Shown piece by piece: positions 15,358 to 23,105 of a stretch of DNA of 24,426 bases. The notes beneath the pieces were generated by a model. The model saw only the letters and a list, made by a program, of their open reading frames with translations. It was not told the DNA's origin and made no database searches. Source of the DNA: Planctomycetes bacterium UBA1146 (lineage in GTDB: Bacteria; Planctomycetota; UBA8108; UBA1146); NCBI GenBank assembly GCA_002311345.1, contig DCAA01000026.1, forward strand, positions 126,489 through 150,914, in the 5' to 3' direction. Position numbers and translations under genes: made by a program. Every line of letters begins with the position of its first letter. The stretch's first letter is position 1.

Positions 15358-18300
15358 TCAGGGGCGCACTTCTACCCACCACTCGAGTTCCTGACTCAGA
15401 AGTCCACCTTCATCCGTGAGAACCCAGCGAGTGGGATCCTTGACGCTGCAACGAATCCTGTGCCAGCCCAGTTCCAGATCCTTGGCGCGGATCTGAGCCG
15501 CCTGGACCGTTTTCCCGGTCGGATCGACGCCACTCTGGGCTCTCCTCCATCGTTCACCCGGCCGATTGTCCTTGACCACGGTTCTTCCACCGGGGCCTGT
15601 CGCTTCCCCCGGTTTGTGGAGACCCAGGGAGAGCACTCTCCAGGTCACTTCGAGATCATGGGTTCTCGGTTGCAGTGTCCAGACCTTGAGAATCACCTCC
15701 TCGGCCTCTTCCCTCGACAGAACCAGATCCCCCGGTGGCGGGTCGACCCGGTCTACCGGGCGAACACGGCGATAGATCTGCTTGACCATATGCTCCATAC
15801 AGACGACACAGAAGCCGCTGTTGTCTCTCATCATGCAAGAGACCTGTGGGCGCCACACGTGAAATGGTTTGCGATCGCCTCCCTCGAACAGTCCCACCTT
15901 GCTACCGTTCCACCAGCGATCCTCCGCCTCGATCCATCGGTTCCAGATCACCTGGGATTCGACATCTTCACGGTCACTGCCGTGCATCAGATTGGGAGGC
16001 GCTGCCCGTGTCGGCACGATCGCATCGCGGGAAGGGGGAGGCTCCTTGTCGGGATTCTGGCCCGGTTCGTAATCGTATTCGTCATGAAGCCCACCGAGCG
16101 AATGCCCCACCTCGTGATTGACCAGCCCCAGGGCACCCTTGGGCAAACTCGCCACTCCCCCGCCACCGGTTGCAACTCCCGCGGAATCGTTAGCGATCAC
16201 CACCGTTTGTCGATCCTTACCCGCTTCCCCCAGCCCGGCGAGGATCGCGAACACCTTGCCGCCATCGGAAGTGAGTACGTCGTATCGAACGGTGCAACCG
16301 ACAGCCGTGTCCTTGACGATCTCCCCCGGTTCCCGCGAAACACCCATCTCCTTCGACTGGAGGTGAAGGGCATACACGTTGAAGTACTGTTCGTACTCCC
16401 GGTACGGATCGACGGCCAGCAGCAGCTTCTCGCAGGTTCTGGCATGGTTGAGAAACATCTCCTGCTGTTGATCATCGACCTGGTATCCATCTCCCAGGAT
16501 GAAGAAATCGATTCGATTGGAAGGGGCACCACTTTCTCGCAGCGCAACCATCGCCAGGTATGGATCCTGGAGCAGTCTGCGCGCCTCGGCGGACTGCTCG
16601 GCATCGTCTGACTGGACCACCACCTCGCGCAGCATCCGGTCTGCCAGGCTAAAGGAACCCTGCTCTCTCAGAAGATGCACGAACTCGATCACCGCTTCGA
16701 TCTTGTTCGATTTCCGGAGTCGTTTCGCCTCGGCGATCGCTTCGCGTTCCCGTTCCTTTTTCAATCGACGTCGTTCGAGTAATTCTTCCTTCTCCAGAGT
16801 CGTCACGAGACGACCCTCGAACTCCTCGTAACTTCCTGAACTGGAACCCCCGGAACGAGATCGTTCCAGGATTGCCTCTGCCAGTTCCTTCCCACGCGTC
16901 CTGCGATGCAGGTTCACCAGGGCGCGATGAAAACCCTCGTCGTCACCAGCGATTTCGGCGAGAAAGACCAGTCCCATCACTCCATCGAGGGAATGTGGAA
17001 CCGAGCGGAACAAGACCGCTTTCTCCACAGAACTGATCCGGAGCCACGGTCGACGATCGACCATCTTGCCGCCGGCAATCTGCCGCTCCAGTTCGACCTC
17101 TTCACGGGTAGCCCGGACGACGCGGGAAGTTCCAGAAGTGAACTGCACCGAGAGTCCGCCACCGGAAGCGCCCTCGAGGAACTCCAAGAACATCGTCTCC
17201 AGCGCACCTGCTCTGACCAACATTTCCAGAGCCTCGATGTGCTCCTCGGTAGGAAGATCGAGCGAGATGGCGCGGTGCAGGATCGGTGAAAGGTCGCCGT
17301 AACGGCACTGCTCGAGCAGAAGCCGCGCCGAGGAGAGCAGTTGAGCCCATTCCACCGGGGGCGAGACCCGACGAGGGGGTTGTTGAAGACGCACATCTGC
17401 GACGCCGGTGACCAGTTCTCCCAGTACTGACTCGTACTCTGGAATCCCTGCGAATCTCCCGCGTGCAGCTGCGATGATTCGCAGCGCTTCTCCTGGTTGG
17501 CGAATTCCAAGCAAGGCGGAGACCTGGTCCTGGATCTCGTGGAGGCGCCCTCGTGCCAGAATACCGATCTCGTCGGCGCGAGCCTTCCAGTAGCCCCGCT
17601 CGCTGTCGATGTCCTCGACCCTGGACAGGAAGTATGCCGCCGAGACAGCCTCTCCGTAGCGTTCACCCAGGATCAACGGTGTCAGCACCTCCTCCAGAGA
17701 TTCTCGCTTCTCCCGTTCGGTGGCGATTTTCATCCCCTCCATCGCGTTCGCCAGGTCATCACAGGTCGTTGCGGCTCTGCTGGTGGGATACCTACGGGCG
17801 AGGGTGCGTAGAGCATCGATGGCATCCCAGCCAATCTCGGCGGCAGCAAGTTCCTGTTCGAGCAGTTCGAGTTCCACTTCTCCTTCATCGAGAGGAGCAG
17901 CCACAGTTAAGGATTGATCAGGATTCGTCGTGGCGCCCTCACCAGACTCCGTCGAACTGGAACCCGAACGGATCTTGCGAGGACCATCTGCGTACTCCCG
18001 GCCGATGAGAAGCAACAGTAGCACTAGCAACGTCATCAGTGCCACGTCAGTGAGCCTGGAGACCGGGGATGCGCCCGGGCGAACTCGCGTTGGACGTGCT
18101 GCCGATTCTGCAACACTTGCTCCGTCCTGGGCGGAAGGAGCCGGAGTCTCTTCCATCTTCGATACCGGTTTGCGCCTGCGCGGGGTTATCCCTGCTGGTT
18201 GCGGACTGGCCTCTTCTCTGATCTCGATCACGGCACTGCCGATCTCGATACGATCGCCGATTCTGAGGCTGGCATACTCGACCTGTTCGCCGTTGAGAAT

Positions 18301-18516
18301 CGTTCCATTGGAAGATCGCTTGTCGACGAGCCGCAGAATCCCTCCCTCGAGTCGGATCTCGGCATGGAGTCGGCTCACCCTGGGAATATCGAGGAAAACG
18401 TCACATTCGTCGGATCTCCCGATCGTGATCACCGAACGATCCTCGAAGGAAATCTCCTGCTCGGATCCATCGAGAATCAGAATGAGAACTGTATTCTGAT
18501 GGGAAGACCTGGTCAT
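15358..18516 (-). CDS. FHA domain - membrane segment - helical region - M64 metallopeptidase fusion
   Basis: A 1052-residue multidomain protein. Residues 10-100 are a forkhead-associated domain with TIGRSDECDVFL, VSRLHAEI and the SSNGT loop, the residues that bind phosphothreonine. A Pro/Ser/Arg-rich linker (101-153) leads to one membrane segment at about 156-172 (DVALMTLLVLLLLLIG), with the FHA predicted cytoplasmic. Residues 190-660 are mostly helical, with tetratricopeptide-like stretches and a charged coiled coil (RRRLKKEREREAIAEAKRL). From about 670 (RIDFFILGDGYQ) comes an M64 (IgA-peptidase-like) domain with zinc motif HEVGHSLGGLHDEY at 801-814 and the later Cys pair FCVVC. A beta-type domain ends the protein. 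The ATG at 18516 has GGAGAGG 5 bases upstream; an ATG pair 11 codons earlier lacks a good site. The peptidase should face outward. Substrate unknown. Confidence 0.87.
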   Translation of the reverse strand: MTRSSHQNTVLILILDGSEQEISFEDRSVITIGRSDECDVFLDIPRVSRLHAEIRLEGGILRLVDKRSSNGTILNGEQVEYASLRIGDRIEIGSAVIEIREEASPQPAGITPRRRKPVSKMEETPAPSAQDGASVAESAARPTRVRPGASPVSRLTDVALMTLLVLLLLLIGREYADGPRKIRSGSSSTESGEGATTNPDQSLTVAAPLDEGEVELELLEQELAAAEIGWDAIDALRTLARRYPTSRAATTCDDLANAMEGMKIATEREKRESLEEVLTPLILGERYGEAVSAAYFLSRVEDIDSERGYWKARADEIGILARGRLHEIQDQVSALLGIRQPGEALRIIAAARGRFAGIPEYESVLGELVTGVADVRLQQPPRRVSPPVEWAQLLSSARLLLEQCRYGDLSPILHRAISLDLPTEEHIEALEMLVRAGALETMFLEFLEGASGGGLSVQFTSGTSRVVRATREEVELERQIAGGKMVDRRPWLRISSVEKAVLFRSVPHSLDGVMGLVFLAEIAGDDEGFHRALVNLHRRTRGKELAEAILERSRSGGSSSGSYEEFEGRLVTTLEKEELLERRRLKKEREREAIAEAKRLRKSNKIEAVIEFVHLLREQGSFSLADRMLREVVVQSDDAEQSAEARRLLQDPYLAMVALRESGAPSNRIDFFILGDGYQVDDQQQEMFLNHARTCEKLLLAVDPYREYEQYFNVYALHLQSKEMGVSREPGEIVKDTAVGCTVRYDVLTSDGGKVFAILAGLGEAGKDRQTVVIANDSAGVATGGGGVASLPKGALGLVNHEVGHSLGGLHDEYDYEPGQNPDKEPPPSRDAIVPTRAAPPNLMHGSDREDVESQVIWNRWIEAEDRWWNGSKVGLFEGGDRKPFHVWRPQVSCMMRDNSGFCVVCMEHMVKQIYRRVRPVDRVDPPPGDLVLSREEAEEVILKVWTLQPRTHDLEVTWRVLSLGLHKPGEATGPGGRTVVKDNRPGERWRRAQSGVDPTGKTVQAAQIRAKDLELGWHRIRCSVKDPTRWVLTDEGGLLSQELEWWVEVRP

Positions 18517-18588
18517 CGAACCTCTCCGTGTGTGAGACGGATACATCATCCGGAAGAAGTCGCCGGGAATCCAGTTCCATGACCCAGT

Positions 18589-19512
18589 TCAATCGAGACC
18601 GAGACCACCCCGCAGACGCGATAGGATCTGCTGATCCTCCAGATCGATCACAGGATCCGAGTCATACTGCTCGAAGAAGAGTGATGGAGTCATTTCATCG
18701 GGAATCTCCAGAGCCTTGCGGATCTTCTTCTCTGCCGGAACAAATCCTCGATCGGAGAGGCGAAGGATGGATTCTCCGATGGTTCCCTGAAGTCCACAGA
18801 CCAGCACCGCAACAAGTTCTGGACCAAGTGACCCTTTCTCGATACCCATCCTGGATTCCAGCATCTCGATACCTTGCTGCTCGAAACAGCCCTCCGCACG
18901 GCCAGTGGTTCCTGTCCAATCGGGGCTCTCGGCTGGGCGACTCACTGTCGGGATGTAGACGAGACCATGATCTCGTTGAAGTTCCTCGAGTTCGTCGCGA
19001 TATCCCAGGTCTCCAGGTCGTGATACCCCGTGGATGACACAGGTTTTTGATATCGATCTTCCATGGCTGATGTCATCACGAACGATCGAGACAAATGGTG
19101 CCAGGCCGGTTCCTGCACTGACATACATCCTCCAGCGATCATCTTCTGTTCCGATCGTTCCAGGGATGGTGAAGTGCCCCTTCGGTTTGGGCCGGAGAAA
19201 GACGCGCTCATCTTTCCCGAGGAGGAAAAGGCTATGAGTCAGTGGATTCTTCGATTCGGGTTGTCCCACTCTACGGATATAGAACTCGACGTAACCCCTC
19301 TCGCCGGGTTCGGAAGCGATGGACATGGGCCTCTGCACCCCACCGAGTTCTGGCTCCTCGACGTTGTTGACACCGATGACCATGTATTGCCCGGGTACGA
19401 ACCAGTCCCCCTCAGGAAGTTCTTCGTCCAGGGCGATCTGATAGATCGCCAGTCCCTCCGACAGGTCTTCACGGCCCACGATGGTCGCGTTCGGTTCGAG
19501 TACCTTGGCCAA
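18589..19512 (-). CDS. Ferredoxin-NADP reductase-family flavoprotein
   Basis: A 307-residue two-domain oxidoreductase. RPMSIAS at 61-67 is the FAD-binding RxxS motif after a beta-barrel that includes FVPGQYMVIG. SAGTGLAPFVSI at 132-143 is the NADP phosphate loop, and a later VCGLQGTIGE is the nucleotide-site Cys-Gly motif. It probably moves electrons between NADP(H) and ferredoxin or flavodoxin in the cytoplasm; korAB in the window makes reduced ferredoxin, a plausible but unproven link. The TTG start at 19512 is chosen because AGGAG lies exactly 7 bases upstream and the protein then opens MAKVLEPNATIVG. A GTG 18 codons earlier is possible but has no clear site. It is followed, after 72 bases, by the FHA-M64 gene on the same strand. 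A nearly 50-residue C-terminal extension (LEIPDEMTPSLFFEQYDSD) is longer than in minimal Fpr proteins. Confidence 0.85.
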   Translation of the reverse strand: MAKVLEPNATIVGREDLSEGLAIYQIALDEELPEGDWFVPGQYMVIGVNNVEEPELGGVQRPMSIASEPGERGYVEFYIRRVGQPESKNPLTHSLFLLGKDERVFLRPKPKGHFTIPGTIGTEDDRWRMYVSAGTGLAPFVSIVRDDISHGRSISKTCVIHGVSRPGDLGYRDELEELQRDHGLVYIPTVSRPAESPDWTGTTGRAEGCFEQQGIEMLESRMGIEKGSLGPELVAVLVCGLQGTIGESILRLSDRGFVPAEKKIRKALEIPDEMTPSLFFEQYDSDPVIDLEDQQILSRLRGGLGLD

Positions 19513-19519
19513 TGCAATT

Positions 19520-19524
19520 CTCCT
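19520..19524 (-). promoter_or_regulatory. Shine-Dalgarno that sets a TTG start for the reductase
   Basis: On the minus strand AGGAG is followed by 7 bases and TTG at 19512-19510. This is the best site in the region and gives a normal reductase N-terminus. Confidence 0.5.
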
Positions 19525-19654
19525 ACTCCACTGGTCGTGGTTCAGACCCGCAGAGTCTCCGGTCACCCCGTCCTCCGGTCAAGGTCTGGAGTGGCCGTGG
19601 ACTCCCACTTCTTTGCTGCGCACAATGGATCGAGCAGACCTTGAAAGGATCCTG

Positions 19655-20386
19655 ATGGAATTCGCTGGTAAAGTGGCCCTGATCACCGGTGCAGCCCGCC
19701 GCCTCGGAAAGGCGATGGCCTGCCGCCTGGCTGCCGAGGGGATGCACGTTGCCGTTCACTGGAACACATCCGCTCAGGACGCCCAGCAGACGGTCGAGGA
19801 GTGTCGATCCCATGGTGTCAACTCGCTGGCGGTCCAGGGAGATCTGTCCGATCCCGCCTGCAGTTGCTCGATCATCGAAGAAGCGCGCCAACTAGGGCCC
19901 CTGCAAGTTCTGGTCAACAACGCTTCTCGTTTCGTCCCGATGGGGCTGGAACAACTCGATTGCGACGAACTGGAGAAGGATCACCGGATTCACGTCGTCT
20001 CCCCGCTCCTTCTCGCCAGAGAGTTCGCCCGCCAGCTTCCACAGGGAGAATCGGGTCGGGTGATCCAGATGCTCGACTGGCGCGCTCAGATCGCCGATCC
20101 GCAGTACTTCACCTATGGACTCGCCAAGGCGGGGATGCTCCATCTCACCCGCTTGCTCGCAGTTGAACTCGCACCGGAGATCACCGTCAATGCCATCTCG
20201 CCAGGCGCCATCCTTCCTCCAGCAGGTATCGCTCAACAACAAGCGGGAGAACCGCTCGAGGCTTCACTTCTCGGGGCCAATCCCACAGTAAATAAACTGC
20301 TCGATGCACTGGTCTTCCTGATCGGTGACGCGGATCATACAACAGGTCATGTGTTCCCGATCGATGGCGGAAGGATCTTGTCGTGA
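19655..20386 (+). CDS. Pteridine-reductase-type short-chain dehydrogenase
   Basis: A 243-residue SDR with the cofactor motif TGAARRLG (11-18) and VNNAS (87-91). The usual catalytic Ser is replaced by Asp141 (MLDWRA), followed by Tyr154 and Lys158 (YGLAK). The Asp-13-Tyr-4-Lys spacing equals that of trypanosomatid PTR1 (Asp181, Tyr194, Lys198), and HWNTSAQDA after the second strand resembles the NADPH-preferring PTR1/FolM pattern. SPGAILPP also matches the family. It should reduce dihydrobiopterin- or dihydromonapterin-like substrates, or dihydrofolate, with NADPH. The start at 19655 has AAAGGA 5 bases upstream; an ATG ten codons earlier lacks a site. The stop overlaps the folB GTG, tying it to folate synthesis. 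No typical folA is seen, so it may be the dihydrofolate-reducing step; that is inference. Confidence 0.87.
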   Translation: MEFAGKVALITGAARRLGKAMACRLAAEGMHVAVHWNTSAQDAQQTVEECRSHGVNSLAVQGDLSDPACSCSIIEEARQLGPLQVLVNNASRFVPMGLEQLDCDELEKDHRIHVVSPLLLAREFARQLPQGESGRVIQMLDWRAQIADPQYFTYGLAKAGMLHLTRLLAVELAPEITVNAISPGAILPPAGIAQQQAGEPLEASLLGANPTVNKLLDALVFLIGDADHTTGHVFPIDGGRILS

Positions 20387-20763
20387 GAGAGACTCCCGAT
20401 CTATCTCACTGCGACCGGATTCAGATCGAGGACCTGGTGGTCAGGACCATCATCGGGATCTATGACCGCGAGCGAAATCGGTGCCAGGATGTGGTGGTCA
20501 ATATCACTCTATGGACCGATATCACCGCAGCCGCTAGAAGCGATGACATCGAGCAAGCGGTTGATTACCGATCCTTGACCAAGAACGTCATCAAACACGT
20601 CGAGGAATCCCGCTGCATGTTACTGGAACGGCTCGTCGAGGAGATCTCGGAACTTGTCCTCGAAGATGCAGCCATAGTTGCTACCAGCGTCAAGGTCGAG
20701 AAGCCAGGTGCCCTCAGATTCTCTCGGAGCGTTGGTATCGAGATCTTCCGGACTCGTTCCTGA
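20383..20763 (+). CDS. folB: Dihydroneopterin aldolase
   Basis: The 126-residue protein has the FolB/FolX fold pattern. It opens with IQIEDLVVRTIIGIYDRER, where Glu30 lies in the conserved E-R region, then QDVVVNITLW and AVDYRSLTKNVIKHVEE. KVEKPGALRFSRSVGIEI holds catalytic-type Lys107. FolB cleaves 7,8-dihydroneopterin to 6-hydroxymethyl-dihydropterin and glycolaldehyde. It starts at GTG inside the SDR stop (GTGA), and its TGA stop overlaps the folK ATG (TGATG), so the three genes are probably translated as a coupled set. A FolX-type epimerase is the alternative, but adjacency to folK favours FolB. The length is normal. Confidence 0.9.
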   Translation: MRETPDLSHCDRIQIEDLVVRTIIGIYDRERNRCQDVVVNITLWTDITAAARSDDIEQAVDYRSLTKNVIKHVEESRCMLLERLVEEISELVLEDAAIVATSVKVEKPGALRFSRSVGIEIFRTRS

Positions 20764-21257
20764 TGACACCCGATGCCCGCTTCTCGCTGCTACTGATCGG
20801 CTCGAATATCGATGCCCAGAGAAATCTTCAGTCTGGTCTTCAGTTGCTGGCAGACAGATTCACGATCCTCGCCAAATCACCGGTCTATCAGAGTCACCCC
20901 GTCGGTGCACCGGAGACTGCCGATTACCTCAACCAGGCGCTGATCATCGAAAATCCGCCTCCCTTCGAACAGTTCAGAGACGGACTGCGTACCATCGAGA
21001 ATCTGCTCGGCCGTAGACGATCGAAAGATCTCAACTCCCCCCGGACGATGGACATGGACATCCTTGCCTTCGCTGACGAGGATCTACAGATACTCGGAGA
21101 ATTGCCGATAGACGATGCCCTCGAGAATTTTCATCACGCTGCGATTCCCGCCTCGCAAATCGCTCCTGAATGGAGATTCCCCGTCACCGGAGTAACCATC
21201 GATGAAACGGCTCGATCGCTGGGATCCGCGCCGGAAGGCTTCCTACCAGTGGCCTGA
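20763..21257 (+). CDS. folK: 2-amino-4-hydroxy-6-hydroxymethyldihydropteridine pyrophosphokinase
   Basis: FolK transfers pyrophosphate from ATP to the 6-hydroxymethyl-dihydropterin made by FolB. The 164-residue protein shows LLIGSNIDAQRNL at the N-terminus, SPVYQSHPVGAPETADYLNQAL in the middle and LGRRRSKDLNSPRTMDMDIL. The last is the ATP/Mg site, with the two Asp residues of the DxD motif; a Ser replaces the common Gly before PRT. The C-terminal region, with HHAAIPASQIAP, is a weaker version of the usual PH.R...R.FVL.P segment, so that part is divergent. The TGATG overlap with folB supports this start. The gene ends 12 bases before the convergent beta-helix gene; no terminator is visible. 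Confidence 0.92.
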   Translation: MTPDARFSLLLIGSNIDAQRNLQSGLQLLADRFTILAKSPVYQSHPVGAPETADYLNQALIIENPPPFEQFRDGLRTIENLLGRRRSKDLNSPRTMDMDILAFADEDLQILGELPIDDALENFHHAAIPASQIAPEWRFPVTGVTIDETARSLGSAPEGFLPVA

Positions 21258-21269
21258 TCCGGTACCGCT

Positions 21270-22877
21270 TCAGGGACAGAAGATGGCGCAATCGAGAGCA
21301 TCCGGGGTCGGATCCGCACCACACTCCTCGAATGGTACTGGCAACGGCTCACCCGATACGAACAGAGTATCGAGTAACGTCACTGCATCCGAGATGTTCA
21401 GAGCCCCGTCGTCGTTACAGTCTCCCGCATCCAGACAATCGATGGTGGCGCTACCTGAGACAAAGAGCATGCCGAGGATCTGGATGGCATCTCCCAGGTT
21501 CGAAGAACCACTTCCATCCACATCCCCGCGTCGGAATTCACCCAGCTGGGCGACTGGGAGTGCCCCCATATCGGGCGCTGTTCCGTCGGGATCAAGGGGA
21601 AGAGCGGGGTTGCCACTATCGATACAGGGAGAGCCTACTTGCAGAGTCAGAATTCCGGCAGCCGGGTCCACGAAGAGTGGGTCCTCGTCGATGCAATCGA
21701 TGGATTCGATTCCAGTCGATGCGAGACCCTCGATACAACTGAAATAACCCAAGGTCGATCCAGGCTCAGCATCGATGCTCGCAACTCCCCCTCCCTGGAC
21801 GATGCAAGAATCGAGCAGCAGTACTTCCGGGTAATCGTTATTGACCCGGATATTCGAGGCGGAACCGGCAGCGGGAGGCCCGAAAGTACAGCGTTCCATC
21901 AGAACGCTCACCTGATTGAAACTGATCACCACATCAGCACCGGTTCCCGAGGCCAGATTGCCCAGGAAAACACACGATCGAATCGTCTGGAGCAGTTGGT
22001 CGTCCCCCACATCCAACAGCAATCCTCCGCCGCTGACTCCCCCGCAGTTATTGAGTAGAAAACAGCGTTCCATCGTCAAGAGAGAGAAATCGGACACCAC
22101 CACGGCTCCACCGACGATCAGGGAACTGTTCGAGGAAAACTCGCAATCAAAGAAATCTCCCTCGCTATTGAGATACAACCAGACGCCACCAACGAGCATC
22201 TCTGCGCTGTTTTGTGTGACCTGGCACGATTGCAATTGCACAGAACTTGCTTCGCAATAGATGGCGCCGGCAACGGTTTCGGATTGATTCCCCTGAATGA
22301 GACAATTGGCGAGGATTACACCGGAGTCGACTCCGACGATTCCCAGGCCTCCTCCTGAATTGAGGGCGAGGTTCGACAGGATCTGAACCTCTTCGAAAAC
22401 TACCGGCTGAGAGAGCCCGGCATCGATGTAGACTCCGCCTCCGACTGAAGCCTGATTCTCTTCGATGATGCAATCGCGTATGCAGGGAGAAGCTCCAGAG
22501 ATGTAGATTCCGCCCCCTAGTTGAGGACCGGGACTCCCGGTGCCACCACCACCGCTGATCTTGAATCCTTCCAGCTTCGCAAGATTCGTCTCACCGGACT
22601 GGAACGTCACCACGGAAGCATCGAGAGTCCCCTCGATTCGAGTCTTATCTGGTCCCTCTTGCGAACGGATCACGATGTTCTTGCCAGAAAAATCGATTGC
22701 TTCGTTCCAGATTCCGGCGGAAACGATGATTTCATCCCCATCGTTGGCGATGGCGATCGCCTGTTGGATATTCGGCACGTCCTGAGGGACCAGAATTTCG
22801 ATGGCCTCGGCCCCACCAATAAAACTGAACACGATGATGAGAAGGAAGACGAACCTCGAAGTGACAGGAAGAATCAT
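21270..22877 (-). CDS. Secreted right-handed beta-helix protein with C-terminal dockerin
   Basis: A 535-residue exported protein. MILPVTSRFVFLL through GGAEA (1-25) is a signal peptide. Residues about 28-430 are a parallel beta-helix: VPNIQQAIAIANDGDEIIVSAG opens the fold, and repeated Gly-rich turns with Asn and Ser ladders follow (SPCIRDCIIEENQAS, then GGGLGIVG and NCLIQGNQSE). It ends with the DMGALP segment common in such Planctomycetes proteins. Residues 449-535 are a dockerin-like cassette with two loops (DVDGSGSSNLGD and DCNDDGALNISD). The fold suits polysaccharide binding or cleavage, but no lyase or hydrolase active site is recognisable, so no activity is assigned. The ATG at 22877 follows GAGGG by 4 bases and begins the signal peptide; an upstream start 12 codons earlier adds charged residues. 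Confidence 0.85.
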   Translation of the reverse strand: MILPVTSRFVFLLIIVFSFIGGAEAIEILVPQDVPNIQQAIAIANDGDEIIVSAGIWNEAIDFSGKNIVIRSQEGPDKTRIEGTLDASVVTFQSGETNLAKLEGFKISGGGGTGSPGPQLGGGIYISGASPCIRDCIIEENQASVGGGVYIDAGLSQPVVFEEVQILSNLALNSGGGLGIVGVDSGVILANCLIQGNQSETVAGAIYCEASSVQLQSCQVTQNSAEMLVGGVWLYLNSEGDFFDCEFSSNSSLIVGGAVVVSDFSLLTMERCFLLNNCGGVSGGGLLLDVGDDQLLQTIRSCVFLGNLASGTGADVVISFNQVSVLMERCTFGPPAAGSASNIRVNNDYPEVLLLDSCIVQGGGVASIDAEPGSTLGYFSCIEGLASTGIESIDCIDEDPLFVDPAAGILTLQVGSPCIDSGNPALPLDPDGTAPDMGALPVAQLGEFRRGDVDGSGSSNLGDAIQILGMLFVSGSATIDCLDAGDCNDDGALNISDAVTLLDTLFVSGEPLPVPFEECGADPTPDALDCAIFCP

Positions 22878-23026
22878 GAAGCCCTCATTCTTCTTCGCCC
22901 CTCGGTGCAGCAAGACACCCGAGGAGAAATATGGGCGGGCATGGGATAACGTGAGTCACTAATGTCATGAATGTAAGGAATGAATGGTACCGATGCGAGG
23001 GTGGACCTCTCCCGGCCAGATATTTA

Positions 23027-23040
23027 TTAGCCCTGGCTAA
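23027..23040. promoter_or_regulatory. Candidate metalloregulator operator upstream of the metal-uptake operon
   Basis: TTAGCC-CT-GGCTAA is a perfect six-base inverted repeat in an AT-rich island (TTATT before, ATAATAAA after) within an otherwise GC-rich gap. AATAAT at 23040-23045 matches five of six bases of a -10 box and touches the palindrome's right end, so a bound repressor would block it. It lies 65 bases upstream of the metal-binding lipoprotein start. Size and symmetry resemble DtxR/MntR- or Fur/Zur-type sites. No regulator gene is in the window, so the factor is unknown. Confidence 0.5.
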
Positions 23041-23105
23041 ATAATAAATTGCACAAAGTTAAAGATTCGATTGCACTACTCGATCCTCGGCTCGAAAATG
23101 GTCGA

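Noticed and set aside
15460..16611. 383-codon plus-strand open frame
   Set aside because: It is antisense to the M64 peptidase, whose zinc motif and codon pattern are clear; its own translation has no family features or good ribosome site.
17930..18499. 189-codon plus-strand frame over the FHA domain
   Set aside because: It is antisense to the FHA and membrane segment, Ser/Arg/Ile-rich, with no domain.
22878..23020. Promoter for the beta-helix gene on the minus strand
   Set aside because: I looked for paired -35 and -10 boxes and found only poor matches, so none is called.
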